A stretch of DNA of 64,000 nucleotides from AP-15 sp963703665 (lineage in GTDB: Bacteria; Pseudomonadota; Alphaproteobacteria; ATCC43930; CGMCC-115725): the NCBI GenBank assembly GCA_963703665.1, contig CAVPFB010000008.1, positions 119,347 to 183,346 of the forward strand, written 5' to 3'. This document shows, in pieces, positions 1 to 8,403 of this stretch. The notes under the pieces are model-generated. The model had not been told where the DNA came from and did not search any database. It saw nothing but the letters and a program-made list of their open reading frames with translations. The position numbers and the translations under genes were made by a program. Numbering within the stretch: position 1 is the first letter of the stretch; every line of letters begins with the position of its first letter.

Positions 1-630
1 GACGACGCTCGGGCGGCGCGGCTGATCAACGATATCGTGATCGGCGAGGAGACCGATCTCGGCCCCGATGGCTGCTATGTCAGCCATCTCGATCTCTACC
101 GGCGCGCGATGGACGACATCGGAGCCAGCACAAGGCAATTCGATACGTTCTGCTCGTTGGCGCAGATCGGCGTTCCGGTCGAGTCAGCGCTGGCGCGGAT
201 CGGCGCGCCGCCCCATGTGCGAGCCTTTGTCGGCCACACAATGGCGCTCGCCAATTCGGGCTCGACCGAGGAGGTATTGGCGGCGTTCTTCTACGGCCGC
301 GAAGACATCATCCCCCAGATGTTCCAGCGGCTCCTCGACACTCTCGGCGCAAATCACGACAACGATCGCCTGCGTCATTTCATCTACTACATCGACCGGC
401 ATATCGAGCTCGACGGCGACAGTCACGGCCCGATGGGGCGTGAGTTGCTCGACGCTCTGGTGGCGGACGCGCCGGATCGCCAGGAGCGGGCTCTTCATGC
501 CGCGTGCCGCGCCATCAAAGCCCGGATCGGGCTTTGGGACGGTACGCTGAGCAAGCTCCGCAATGGCCGAGATGCCTCAGCCTCGGTCGCGAAAGCCGGC
601 CGCCAGCTCACCGACGTGCTGGGACTATAG
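1..630 (+). CDS. DUF3050 family protein (5' end missing)
   Basis: The reading frame is open from the first base, so the N-terminus lies outside the window; the GTG at 37 is internal. The visible 209 residues carry features I associate with DUF3050, a heme-oxygenase-like all-helical family of unknown function: an INDIVIGEETD stretch, then YVSHLDLYRRAM and IGA, followed by FYGREDIIPQMF and a histidine/acid-rich segment (FIYYIDRHIELDGDSHG). That histidine/acidic spacing is typical of helical metal-binding folds, but metal binding here is inference. The gene ends with TAG and is followed 26 bases later by a strong hairpin. No partner genes are visible upstream. Family assignment is from memory of motifs. 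Confidence 0.8.
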   Translation, partial: DDARAARLINDIVIGEETDLGPDGCYVSHLDLYRRAMDDIGASTRQFDTFCSLAQIGVPVESALARIGAPPHVRAFVGHTMALANSGSTEEVLAAFFYGREDIIPQMFQRLLDTLGANHDNDRLRHFIYYIDRHIELDGDSHGPMGRELLDALVADAPDRQERALHAACRAIKARIGLWDGTLSKLRNGRDASASVAKAGRQLTDVLGL

Positions 631-656
631 GTCCGGGAGCGACCGCCCGGTTGGGA

Positions 657-682
657 GAGGGCCGCGCCAGCAGGCGGCCCTC
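657..682. terminator. Hairpin after the DUF3050 gene
   Basis: A perfect 9-bp inverted repeat (GAGGGCCGC / GCGGCCCTC) with an 8-base loop lies 26 bases after the stop codon. There is no T-tract after it, so it may be a transcript-end or mRNA-stabilising hairpin rather than a canonical intrinsic terminator. Confidence 0.4.
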
Positions 683-1081
683 GCTCGCCGGGCGAACCCG
701 GGCTGTGCCGGCGGCATTGGGAGATCGAGCGGTGTTCTCGCCCGAACGCCTCGCCCGACCGCGGCTTTGGCCGCGCGCGTTTGTAGGCCGGTGACTGGAA
801 GACGCTGATCGGCGGTGCGCCCGAATCCGCGTCCGAACGCCGTTGCGCAGGAAACCTCGATCTCGACCTTATGAAAAGCGGGACAGGACCGCTCGCGGTT
901 TTCGATAGGCGTTCCGCACGCATCGTGAAAAGGACCCGCTGGCGTGCCAGTCCCCGACCTCGCCCTCGCCGCAGCGCGGGGCGCGGCACTGGTGTAAACC
1001 CGGTCCCGGCAAAACACCGGTAGGATGGGTTGAACAAAGTGAAACCCATCAATCGCGACATCGCCTGCCGATGGTGACGAT
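683..1081. other. Intergenic stretch with no supported gene
   Basis: Long open frames exist on both strands but have arginine/proline-rich compositions typical of GC-rich shadow frames, with no recognisable motif. The only structure seen is the hairpin repeat at 1018-1052. Confidence 0.5.
1018..1052. repeat. Palindromic intergenic repeat (GGATGGGTT type)
   Basis: GATGGGTT at 1024-1031 is mirrored by AACCCATC at 1043-1050 around an 11-base centre. This resembles a short hairpin repeat widespread between proteobacterial genes. No other copy was noticed in this window. Confidence 0.45.
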
Positions 1082-1507
1082 ATGAAGCTCGATGCAACCA
1101 TGGAAATGGCATATCCGAGAAAATATCTCGAACACATCATCATCGGTTTGGAATATCCACCAAACCAGCACTTGGTGAAACTGCTGGGTTTTCGACTTCC
1201 CATCAGAGCGACGCGGTCATTTTCGCGGCGAGGTCAGAACTCGGCTCGCCAAAATCCAGCGGCTGCGAATGAAGCCCAACAATTGCACCGGCTCTTACAC
1301 ATTCTATTACGAGCTGCTGTACATTACCCGTTCGGCCGGGTTGAAGTACAGAACATGCGCACGATGATGAGCCTGATCAGCGAAGAGTACGGTCTCGAAC
1401 CGATCAAACCTCCGGAAGAGCTGGTCGCCTGGCTGCAGCGCTTCCACACCCAACTCGCCGATCGCCTCCACACCGGTGAAGCCGTGCTCGACCTGGTCCC
1501 GGATTAA
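1082..1507 (+). CDS. Hypothetical protein with a compensated double frameshift
   Basis: The frame as written gives 141 residues from ATG 1082. Residues 1-36 (ending VKLLGF) and about 82-141 (YPFGRVEVQNMR to LDLVPD) look protein-like, but the middle (about residues 37-80) is arginine/serine rich. If one base is removed near 1187-1190 (a TTTT run) and one restored near 1319, the middle reads HFRGEVRTRLAKIQRLR followed by NNCTGSYTFYYELLY, which joins both ends smoothly. I therefore think this is one real gene of about 142 residues carrying two sequence errors or two compensating indels. I do not recognise the family; no signal peptide or membrane segment is seen. Confidence 0.55.
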   Translation: MKLDATMEMAYPRKYLEHIIIGLEYPPNQHLVKLLGFRLPIRATRSFSRRGQNSARQNPAAANEAQQLHRLLHILLRAAVHYPFGRVEVQNMRTMMSLISEEYGLEPIKPPEELVAWLQRFHTQLADRLHTGEAVLDLVPD

Positions 1508-1574
1508 CCGCATCTCCCCCCGACACTCTCGCCGCCGCCCGCCCTGCCGGCATCCGCTTCCGATCGGGCCTTTG

Positions 1575-1688
1575 GTGCGTCCTTCGAGACAGCCGCTTTG
1601 CGGCTTCCTCAGGATGAGGTGTTTTCCTAAATGTCACCAATAGCATACCTCATGCTGAGGAGCGCCCCTGGGCGCTTCTCGAAGCACG
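1575..1688. repeat. Large inverted repeat (alphaproteobacterial palindrome, CTTCGAGAC type)
   Basis: The left arm (GTGCGTCCTTCGAGAC, then CCTCAGGATGAGG) and the right arm (CTCATGCTGAGGAG, then CTTCTCGAAGCAC) are reverse complements with internal loops. I recognise this as a palindromic element common between genes of Rhizobiales and relatives. It lies within the 480-base gap 1508-1989, in which I see no gene. Confidence 0.6.
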
Positions 1689-1728
1689 CACAGCATGCTG
1701 CACACCGGCATCTCCGGCCCGCCTCGAT

Positions 1729-1788
1729 TTCTTCACACACTCGGAGGCCGAGACCCATTCCTGCCATAGGCACCAGCGGCGGCCTGTC
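1729..1788 (+). repeat. Dispersed repeat family A, copy 1
   Basis: The segment CTTCACACAC, a GAGACCCATTCCTG-like core and GCCATAGGCACC is shared with 16,418-16,482 in the same orientation and with 3,426-3,490 on the opposite strand. The copies differ by scattered substitutions, so this is an old dispersed element rather than a duplication artefact. Confidence 0.6.
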
Positions 1789-1989
1789 CTCGGGGCCGGC
1801 CGCAGGCCGGACCCGTGGGCCGGTATGGCGAACAAGAAGCCCGCCACGCTCGCAATCCGCGAGCCTCTGATCTGCCGCCGGCCAGCGCGGGCGCCAAACG
1901 AGGGCAAAGGTTAATACCAAAGGAGTAGACGGGCCGGGGAATCGGCGGTTTATTACCGCACACAAAAGCAGCAAACGAGGATTGGGGCG

Positions 1990-3387
1990 ATGCAGAAACT
2001 TGTGCCCAGCCGGCTCTTGGTGCCGGTCGCGGCGGCGCTGGCGGCAGCAACCATCGCGCCCAAAGTAATCGCCGCGGCAGCCCCCTCTTTGGAGCCGGAA
2101 ACGGTGCTGTACAGCTTCTGCGCCCGGGACGGAGGCGGGAAGACCTGCATCGATGGCGCCAATCCCTATGCTGCCTTGACGATGGACGCGGCGGGACACC
2201 TTTACGGCACCACATACGATGGCGGCGCTCATAGCCAGGGCACAGTGTTCGAGCTCACCCCCAATGCCGCAAAAACTAAGTGGACCGAGACAGTACTCTA
2301 CAATTTTTGCGCGCGGACCGCTTGCCCCGATGGGGAGTGGCCCACTGCCGGTCTGATTATGGACGCGGGAGGGCATCTCTACGGCACGACATCCGGCGGC
2401 GGTGCTCATTTCGACGGTACGGTCTTCGAGCTGACGCCCAACACCGCGAAGACCAAATGGACCGAAAGCGTGGTTTTCAGCTTTCACGGCGGTCTCGCCG
2501 ACGGCTCGTATCCGTACGCTGGTTTAATCATGGACGCCACGGGGCGCCTCTACGGCACGACCCTGGACGGTGGACCTCATGATGGGGGTACGGTGTTCGA
2601 GCTGACCCCCAACGCCACTAAGACCAAATGGGCCGAGACGGTGCTCTACGGCTTCTGCGCACAGAGTGGCAGCGGGAAGACCTGTACCGATGGTGTGTCG
2701 CCTTACGCCGGCCCGCTTCTGGACAAAACAGGGAAGCTGTATGGCACGACCGTAGGGGGCGGCGCTCGCGACGGCGGCGCGGCGTTCGAGCTGGCCCCCA
2801 ACGCGGCCAAGACCAAATGGACCGAGACTGTGCTGTATAGTTTTTGCGTTCAGGGCCTGCCGAACTGCGCCTATAGCTATGACGGCCCTTACATCTCCGG
2901 CCTAATTATGGACGCGACCGGCAAGCTCTACGGCACGACCTCATACGGCGGTGCGGTTCACGGTGCGAATTCGGGCACCGTGTTCGCGCTGACCCCAAAC
3001 GCCGCGAAGACCAAATGGGCCGAGACGGTGCTGCACAGCTTCGGCGCGCGCAACGACGGCTGGAATCCTTGGTCCGGCCTGATCGTGGATCGGACGGGCG
3101 ACCTTTACGGCACGACGATCGGGGGCGGCCCTTACTCAGGTGGCGGCGGCACGGTGTTCGAGTTGGCCCCGAACGCGGCCAAGACCAAATGGACGGAAAC
3201 AGTTTTGTACAATTTTTGCGCGCGGAGCGCGGGCGGCGAGCCCTGCGTCGATGGCTTTCATCCTTACGCCGGACTGATCATGGACGCCGCCGGGCATCTT
3301 TACGGCACGACCGCCGAGGGCGGCGGCCACGCCGGTGGTATTGCTGAGGATGGCGACGGCGGGGGCACGGTGTTCGAATTGCCCTAG
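1990..3387 (+). CDS. Secreted GloVer-type tandem-repeat protein
   Basis: A 465-residue protein with a probable signal peptide (MQKLVPSR basic start, hydrophobic alanine-rich core to about residue 28). The rest is seven tandem units of about 55-65 residues, each containing G-[HKDR]-L-YGTT, a GG, then GTVFEL[TA]PN and TKWxETVL-x-x-F. The last unit is truncated at GTVFELP and the stop. This pattern matches the Gloeobacter/Verrucomicrobia (GloVer, TIGR03803) repeat family, thought to form a beta-propeller-like structure; no enzymatic activity is known to me. Several units carry extra cysteine pairs (for example NFCARTACPDGEW). An AGGATTGGGGCG stretch precedes the ATG. The gene stands alone between two repeat-rich gaps. 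Surface or exported location is inferred from the signal peptide. Confidence 0.85.
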   Translation: MQKLVPSRLLVPVAAALAAATIAPKVIAAAAPSLEPETVLYSFCARDGGGKTCIDGANPYAALTMDAAGHLYGTTYDGGAHSQGTVFELTPNAAKTKWTETVLYNFCARTACPDGEWPTAGLIMDAGGHLYGTTSGGGAHFDGTVFELTPNTAKTKWTESVVFSFHGGLADGSYPYAGLIMDATGRLYGTTLDGGPHDGGTVFELTPNATKTKWAETVLYGFCAQSGSGKTCTDGVSPYAGPLLDKTGKLYGTTVGGGARDGGAAFELAPNAAKTKWTETVLYSFCVQGLPNCAYSYDGPYISGLIMDATGKLYGTTSYGGAVHGANSGTVFALTPNAAKTKWAETVLHSFGARNDGWNPWSGLIVDRTGDLYGTTIGGGPYSGGGGTVFELAPNAAKTKWTETVLYNFCARSAGGEPCVDGFHPYAGLIMDAAGHLYGTTAEGGGHAGGIAEDGDGGGTVFELP

Positions 3388-4032
3388 TCGAGCCTTTGTC
3401 CAGAAGCCAGTCGGCAATTCTGGCGAACGATACCCACACCGGCGAAGGCCGGTGCCTATGTCGGACATGGGTCCCGGCCTGCGCCGGGAAGGCGAGAACG
3501 CTGGTGGCTGCGGTCATAAGCGTCGGGATTGTGCTGCAGGCTCAGCCGCGGCCGTCGTGGGGGAGCCACCCGATGGGCCAACTGAGCTGTTGCCCATCCG
3601 CGAGTTCCCGGACGGAGCAGTAGGGGTAGGGCGGAAAAGCGGAAGCGCGTTCCGCCATTCTTCGAAGCCGGTGCGCGATAAAATTGCCGCAATCGCATCC
3701 TATGGTGCGGGCCGAGACGGTGCTCGGGAGCCGGGCGCATTGCGACATTCTCGGTGTCGTTGCCGACAGCGCGGGCGGAGGAGCCTGTTAATCACCTGCA
3801 AACAGGCGGAACAGGATGCGTGGGGCATTTCGGGAGGATTGGTCTGGCGCTTCCGCGGGTCGGCGGCCCACCTCGCTGCTTGTCGAACGAGCGGCGCCGC
3901 TTTGCGGCGGCGGGAGAGATCGGCCGAGGGTTTTGCTGCAGATTCGCTGCAGAGATCAGCGGGAACAGCGGGCCGATGCGCGCACGTAATTGTTTGCGGT
4001 AAGCTCGGCGGCCGAGCGTTGTCGTGAGGAGA
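3388..4032. other. 645-base gap without a supported gene
   Basis: It contains a reverse copy of repeat family A (next entry). A frame stays open across most of it, but the translation is low-complexity and matches nothing I know, and the opposite strand is no better. It probably holds the promoter of the D-carbamoylase gene; no clear -35/-10 pair was identified. Confidence 0.5.
3426..3490 (-). repeat. Dispersed repeat family A, copy 2 (reverse)
   Basis: Read on the minus strand this gives CCGGCGCAGGCCGGGACCCA, then CATAGGCACCGGCCTTCGCC, matching the copies at 1,729 and 16,418. Confidence 0.6.
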
Positions 4033-4974
4033 ATGGCCTTGTCCCGCAAGCTGAACGCCGCCGTCGCCCAGCTCGGGCCGATCCACCGCGCCGACAGCGG
4101 GGCTGCGGTCATCAAGCGGCTGATCGCGCTGCTGCGCGAGGCATATGGCCGCGGGGCGCGGTTTGTCGTCTTTCCGGAATTGGCGCTGACGACGTTTTTC
4201 CCGCGCTGGTGGATGACCGAGCAGGCCGAGATCGACCGCTTTTTCGAACGCGAAATGCCGAACGCCGAAACCCGGCCGTTGTTCGATCTGGCTAAGGAAC
4301 TGGGGGTCGGCTTTTACCTCGGCTATGCCGAATTGACCCAGGAGAGGGGCGAGGCGCGGCATTACAACACCTCGATCCTGGTCGAACGCGACGGCCGGAT
4401 CGTCGGCCGCTACCGCAAGATCCACCTCCCCGGCCATTCCGAGCATCTGCCTGAGGCGCCGTTCCAGCATCTCGAAAAGCGTTATTTCGATGTCGGCAAC
4501 GAGGGTTTCCGGGTCTGGCGCGCCTTTGACGCGGTCGTCGGCATGTGCATCTGCAACGACCGGCGCTGGCCCGAGACCTGGCGCGTCTTGGGGCTGCAGG
4601 GGGTCGAGATCGTCGCGCTCGGCTACAACACGCCGATCGAAAACATTCACCACCGCGAGCCCGAGCATCTGCGGATGTTCCACCATCTGTTGTCGTTGCA
4701 GGCCGGCGCCTACCAGAACGCGGCCTGGGTGTTGGCCGCGGCCAAATGCGGCGCCGAGGACGGGTTTGCTATGATCGGCGGCTCGGCGATCGTCGCGCCG
4801 ACCGGCGAGATCGCGGCGCAGGCGATGAGCGAGGAGGACGAGGTCATCGCCGTCAATCTCGACCTCGATCTCGGCGACTATCTGCGGCGCACCGTGTTCA
4901 ATTTCGACAAGCACCGCCGCATCGAGCATTACCGCCTGATCACCGAGCGCACCGGCGCCAGGATCGAGGTGTAG
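4033..4974 (+). CDS. N-carbamoyl-D-amino acid hydrolase (D-carbamoylase), nitrilase superfamily
   Basis: This cytosolic enzyme would release D-amino acids, CO2 and ammonia from N-carbamoyl-D-amino acids, the last step of hydantoin degradation. From ATG 4033 it has 313 residues, close to the family length. The nitrilase triad is visible: E49 in VFPELALTTFFPRW, K129 in YRKIHLPGH and C174 in CICNDRRWPE. The spacings of 80 and 125 residues match those of the Agrobacterium enzyme. HLEKRYFDVGNEGF and YQNAAWVLAAAKCG are further family blocks. GAGGAG sits only one base before ATG 4033, which is close; an in-frame GTG at 4024 is the alternative. No hydantoinase is nearby, but an MFS transporter gene follows 68 bases downstream, which could serve uptake. 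Substrate specificity within the family is inferred. Confidence 0.88.
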   Translation: MALSRKLNAAVAQLGPIHRADSGAAVIKRLIALLREAYGRGARFVVFPELALTTFFPRWWMTEQAEIDRFFEREMPNAETRPLFDLAKELGVGFYLGYAELTQERGEARHYNTSILVERDGRIVGRYRKIHLPGHSEHLPEAPFQHLEKRYFDVGNEGFRVWRAFDAVVGMCICNDRRWPETWRVLGLQGVEIVALGYNTPIENIHHREPEHLRMFHHLLSLQAGAYQNAAWVLAAAKCGAEDGFAMIGGSAIVAPTGEIAAQAMSEEDEVIAVNLDLDLGDYLRRTVFNFDKHRRIEHYRLITERTGARIEV

Positions 4975-5042
4975 GCGCCTGCCGTCGCCGCTGGTCGGCC
5001 GGTCTCTTGGCGAACCAGTCCGGCGGCGAGCGTTAGCTCTCC

Positions 5043-6488
5043 ATGCGCGACACCACCGCGATCATCGAAACCGACATTCCGGCGCGGCTCGACCGGCTGC
5101 CGTGGACCGGGTTTCATACGCTCGTCGTCACGGCACTCGGCATTACCTGGATCTTGGACGGGCTCGAAGTGACCCTGGCGGGCTCGATCGCAGGCGCTTT
5201 GCAGGAGAGCCCGGTGCTGCATTTCTCGGCAGCGGAGGTGGGTGCGGTCGGCAGCGCCTATCTCGCCGGTGCCGTCTTGGGCGCGCTGCTGTTCGGCTAC
5301 CTGACCGACCGGTTCGGCCGGCGCAAATTGTTTTTCGTGACCCTGGGGGTCTATCTGACCGGGACCGCGGCCACCGCCGGCTCCTGGGATTTCTGGAGCT
5401 TCGCCCTCTTCCGCTCTCTGACCGGCGCCGGCATCGGCGGCGAATATGCGGCGGTCAACTCGGCGATCCAGGAGCTGGTGCCGGCGCGGTTTCGCGGGCG
5501 CACCGATCTGGCGATCAACGGCAGCTTCTGGCTCGGTGCGGCACTCGGCGCCGGCGGTGCGGTCACCGTGCTGCGGCCGGGCTGGCTGCCCGCCGATGTC
5601 GGGTGGCGCGCCGCCTTCGGCATCGGCGCGGTGCTCGGGCCTCGGCATCCTGCTGCTGCGCCGGCATATCCCGGAAAGCCCGCGCTGGCTGATGCTGCAC
5701 GACCGTTTGCCGGAAGCCGAGACGGTTATCGGCGACATCGAGCGCCGGGCCGGGGAGGGCGGCCTTCGCCCCGGTCCCGGCTGACCAGCGCATCCGCCTC
5801 GCCGCGTCCTCGCGCACCCCGGTCGTGGCGGATGATGCTGGCGATCGTGCGCGACTACCCGCGGCGCGCCCTTCTCGGCCTGGTGCTGATGGGCGCACAG
5901 GCGTTTTTCTACAACGCGATCTTCTTTTCCTACGCGCTGGTGCTGACCCGGTTCTACGGTGTCCCCTCGGCACGCGGTCGGCTGGTACATCCTGCCGTTC
6001 GCGCTCGGCAATTTTATCGGGCCCCTGCTGCTCGGGACCGCTGTTCGATACGCTCGGCCGCAAGCCGATGATCGGCGCGACCTACGCGCTCTCCGGGCAT
6101 CTTGCTGGCGATCGTCGGCTGGGCTGTTCCGCCGAGGGCGCGCTCGACGCCGCGCAACTGACGGCGTGCTGGACCGGCATCTTCTTTTTCGCCTCGGCGG
6201 CGGCGAGCGCGGCCTATCTGACGGTCAGCGAGAGCTTTCCGCTCGAGGCGCGGGCGCTCGCCATCGCCTTGTTCTACGCGCTCGGCACCGCCACCGGCGG
6301 GGTCGTCGTCGCCCTGGCTCTTCGGCATGCTGGTCGGCACCGGCGAGCGCAGCGCCGTCTTCGCCGGCTATCTCCTCGGCGCCGGCCTGATGATCGTCGC
6401 GGCGCTGACCGAATTCGCGATCGGGATCAAGGCCGAGCGGCAATCCCTGGAGAGCGTGGCGCGGCCGCTCTCCGCCGTTGCCGACTAG
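5043..6488 (+). pseudogene. MFS sugar/organic-acid transporter, multiply frameshifted
   Basis: The intact first 200 residues are a typical major facilitator N-half: MRDTTAIIETDIPARLDRLPW, the GWxxD-like WILDGLEVTL, and the loop signature GYLTDRFGRRK, then RSLTGAGIGGEYAAVNS (sugar porter/AAHS-like). After about 5,638 the reading frame changes at least six times, yet the signal continues without decay: LGILLLRRHIPESPRW, then FFYNAIFFSYALVLTRFYGV, GWYILPFALGNFIGPLLL, FDTLGRKPMIGATYALSG, CWTGIFFFASAAASAAYL and, finally, FGMLVGTGERSAVFAGYLLG to TAG 6486-6488. Most shifts can be repaired by removing one G (for example CTCGGGCC to CTCGGCC). Total length would be about 480 residues, usual for the family. 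I think sequence error is more likely than a true pseudogene. The stop overlaps the convergent MetE-like gene by four bases. Confidence 0.75.
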
Positions 6489-7660
6489 GCTCTGCCCCAC
6501 AATTCCTTCGAGGCGAGCCGCGCGCCATCGGCCAAAGCGGCAAGCTTCGTCCAGACGACGCTCGGATGGACCTCGCAGGAGGTCGAGAAGCTGGCGAAGC
6601 CGCAATCGGCGCCGGCGATGACTTTCTCGCGGCCGACGACTTCGGCAAACCGCGCGATCCGCTGGGCGATCGCCTCCGGGTGCTCGACGAGGTTGGAGGC
6701 ATGGGTGATGACGCCGGGGATCAGCATCTTTCCCGCCGGCAGTTTGGCCGTCTCCCACACCCGCCATTCGTGCTCGTGGCGCGGGTTGCCGGCCTCGAAC
6801 GAATAGGCGCCGGCATGTACGCCAAGCATGATGTCGACGATGTGCTTCAATTCCATGTCGTGGACGCGCGGACCCATATTAATGCTGTAGCAGGTGTGAT
6901 AGCGCACCCGCTCCTCGGGAATGCCGGTGAGCGCGTGGTTCAAAAGCTCGACGCTGGCGCCGGCCCATTTGCGGCACTGGGCGAGGTCGATCTCCGGGTG
7001 CATCGCCCAATGGCTCGCCAGCTGCGGGTCGTCGATCTGCAGGATGAGGCCGGCATCGACGATCGCCCGGTATTCCTCGTGCAGCGCGTCGGCCAGCGCC
7101 ACCCGGAATTCCTCATCGGTCCTATAGTATTCGTTGCTGTTCCAATTGGCGAGGTTGGCTGGCGAGACCGCCGGCATGAACGCTTCCTCGCACGAGACCC
7201 CGGCAAGGGCAGCTTTCAGATTGGCGATGTCGCGCTGCAACGCGTCGTGCCCGCGATAGGAAACCTGGCCGGTGCAGACCCATTGCGTCGGCGACGCCCG
7301 GCCGGCCGCGCCCGGCATTTGTGCCGCCCACTGGTAATATTCAGGGAAGGCCTGATGCTCCCGCGAGCCGGCCCAGCCGCTGCGGCTCCCGCCGCCCCGG
7401 CGCGGCTCGATGCCGGCGAGGCGCTCGTTGACATAGGGGATGAATCCGAACCGCCCCATCTCGCCATCGGCGACAATGTCGATCCCGCTGTCGGCTTGCT
7501 TCTTGACCACTTCGGCGACAGCGCTCGCGACGCGGCTCGCGTACCGCGCGGTATCGAGCGGCTCGCCGTACTCCTTTGCCTGGATCAGCGCCAGCAGATC
7601 TGCCGGCCGCGGCAGGCTCCCGACATGGGTCGTTAGAATGCGCTCGGTGCTTCGCTTCAT
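6485..7660 (-). CDS. MetE C-terminal-like, cobalamin-independent methionine synthase family protein
   Basis: The 391-residue protein begins MKRSTERILTTHVGSLPRP, with GGAGGGAGGAC directly upstream of ATG 7660, a strong ribosome-binding site that decides this start over the more distal one at 7687. It corresponds to the C-terminal, zinc-containing barrel of MetE only. Visible landmarks are IDIVADGEMGRFGF, LQIDDPQLASHW, the HxC-type motif YHTCYSIN and the late cysteine in GADCGFAS, as expected of Zn ligands H-C-(E)-C. Stand-alone members act as methyl or thiol (for example coenzyme M/thiol) transferases rather than full methionine synthases, so the substrate is unknown. It is convergent with the MFS gene. 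No SAM or cobalamin riboswitch was noticed upstream. Confidence 0.8.
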   Translation of the reverse strand: MKRSTERILTTHVGSLPRPADLLALIQAKEYGEPLDTARYASRVASAVAEVVKKQADSGIDIVADGEMGRFGFIPYVNERLAGIEPRRGGGSRSGWAGSREHQAFPEYYQWAAQMPGAAGRASPTQWVCTGQVSYRGHDALQRDIANLKAALAGVSCEEAFMPAVSPANLANWNSNEYYRTDEEFRVALADALHEEYRAIVDAGLILQIDDPQLASHWAMHPEIDLAQCRKWAGASVELLNHALTGIPEERVRYHTCYSINMGPRVHDMELKHIVDIMLGVHAGAYSFEAGNPRHEHEWRVWETAKLPAGKMLIPGVITHASNLVEHPEAIAQRIARFAEVVGREKVIAGADCGFASFSTSCEVHPSVVWTKLAALADGARLASKELWGRA

Positions 7661-7778
7661 GTCCTCCCTCCCGCACGATCCGCCCAACCGGAGGTAAGGA
7701 GCCTACTCTTGGCCTTGCTCGGTGGGAAGACAGCCCGCGGACGCGACCAGCGGCGCGGGCCCGGAGGATTTGGTGCTG

Positions 7779-8180
7779 CTATTCGCCTCCACCTGATCCT
7801 TCGAAGCCCACGAGCAAATAATCGGTCACCCAGATATCCGGCCGTCCTGGAACCGTCTTCTTCCAACGATATCCGATCCGCAAAGCCGTGTTAACTTTTT
7901 GCGGCTGCCCCTTGAAGCTCCACGATGCAGGGTATTTATCGTCTATTTCCATCCAGAAATTTCCCATTTCGGAGACATTCGAGCCAGTGGGCGAGGGGGA
8001 TGTTGGGCCGGTGGGCGGAGAGATCGCCGCGCCGGCGGACGAGCCGCCCGCCGAGGGCGTGGTCGGGGTGGCCGACCAGGACTTGACAAACATATGCGGG
8101 TCCATGCTGCCTACCGCCCCGTTCGTGTACGGGTTCATCATGCAGATTAGCGTGCCAAGATCTTCTTCTGGCGTCGACAT
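7779..8180 (-). CDS. Hypothetical protein
   Basis: A 133-residue protein starting MSTPEEDLGTLICMMNPYTN, preceded by GAGGAGG about 9 bases upstream, which favours ATG 8180 over 8219. The middle (about residues 35-70) is rich in S/T/P/G/A (SAGGSSAGAAISPPTGPTSP), a likely flexible linker. The C-terminal half is more ordered: MGNFWMEIDDKYPASWSFKG and GYRWKKTVPGRPDIWVTDYL. No signal peptide, membrane segment or known motif. It lies between the MetE-like gene and the large cyclase on the same strand, with gaps of more than 100 bases on both sides, so it is probably a separate transcript. I do not recognise the family. Confidence 0.6.
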   Translation of the reverse strand: MSTPEEDLGTLICMMNPYTNGAVGSMDPHMFVKSWSATPTTPSAGGSSAGAAISPPTGPTSPSPTGSNVSEMGNFWMEIDDKYPASWSFKGQPQKVNTALRIGYRWKKTVPGRPDIWVTDYLLVGFEGSGGGE

Positions 8181-8403
8181 CTCGTGGTCCTCCTCTAGGA
8201 TTAAACTTGCTGCACCCACGGAACTGTTGTCAGCCTTAAGCGAGAACTTCGGTCAACAAATCGTCCCGGCGCCATCGGGTACCGGCTACTCACCAGCCTA
8301 AATCGGTGTATGGCAACTTACGGCCGTCGCGGCGCCATTGGTGTGAGCCAACTCACATCCGACGACTTTTCAGCGCGCCGCGGGACGGCAGATCGGACCG
8401 TCA

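Noticed and set aside
3335..4027. Open frame bridging the GloVer gene end and the D-carbamoylase start
   Set aside because: No homology-like text, no ribosome-binding site, includes a dispersed repeat.
7661..7778. Possible SAM or cobalamin riboswitch upstream of the MetE-like gene
   Set aside because: Only about 118 bases of gap and no recognisable conserved box or kink-turn pattern.
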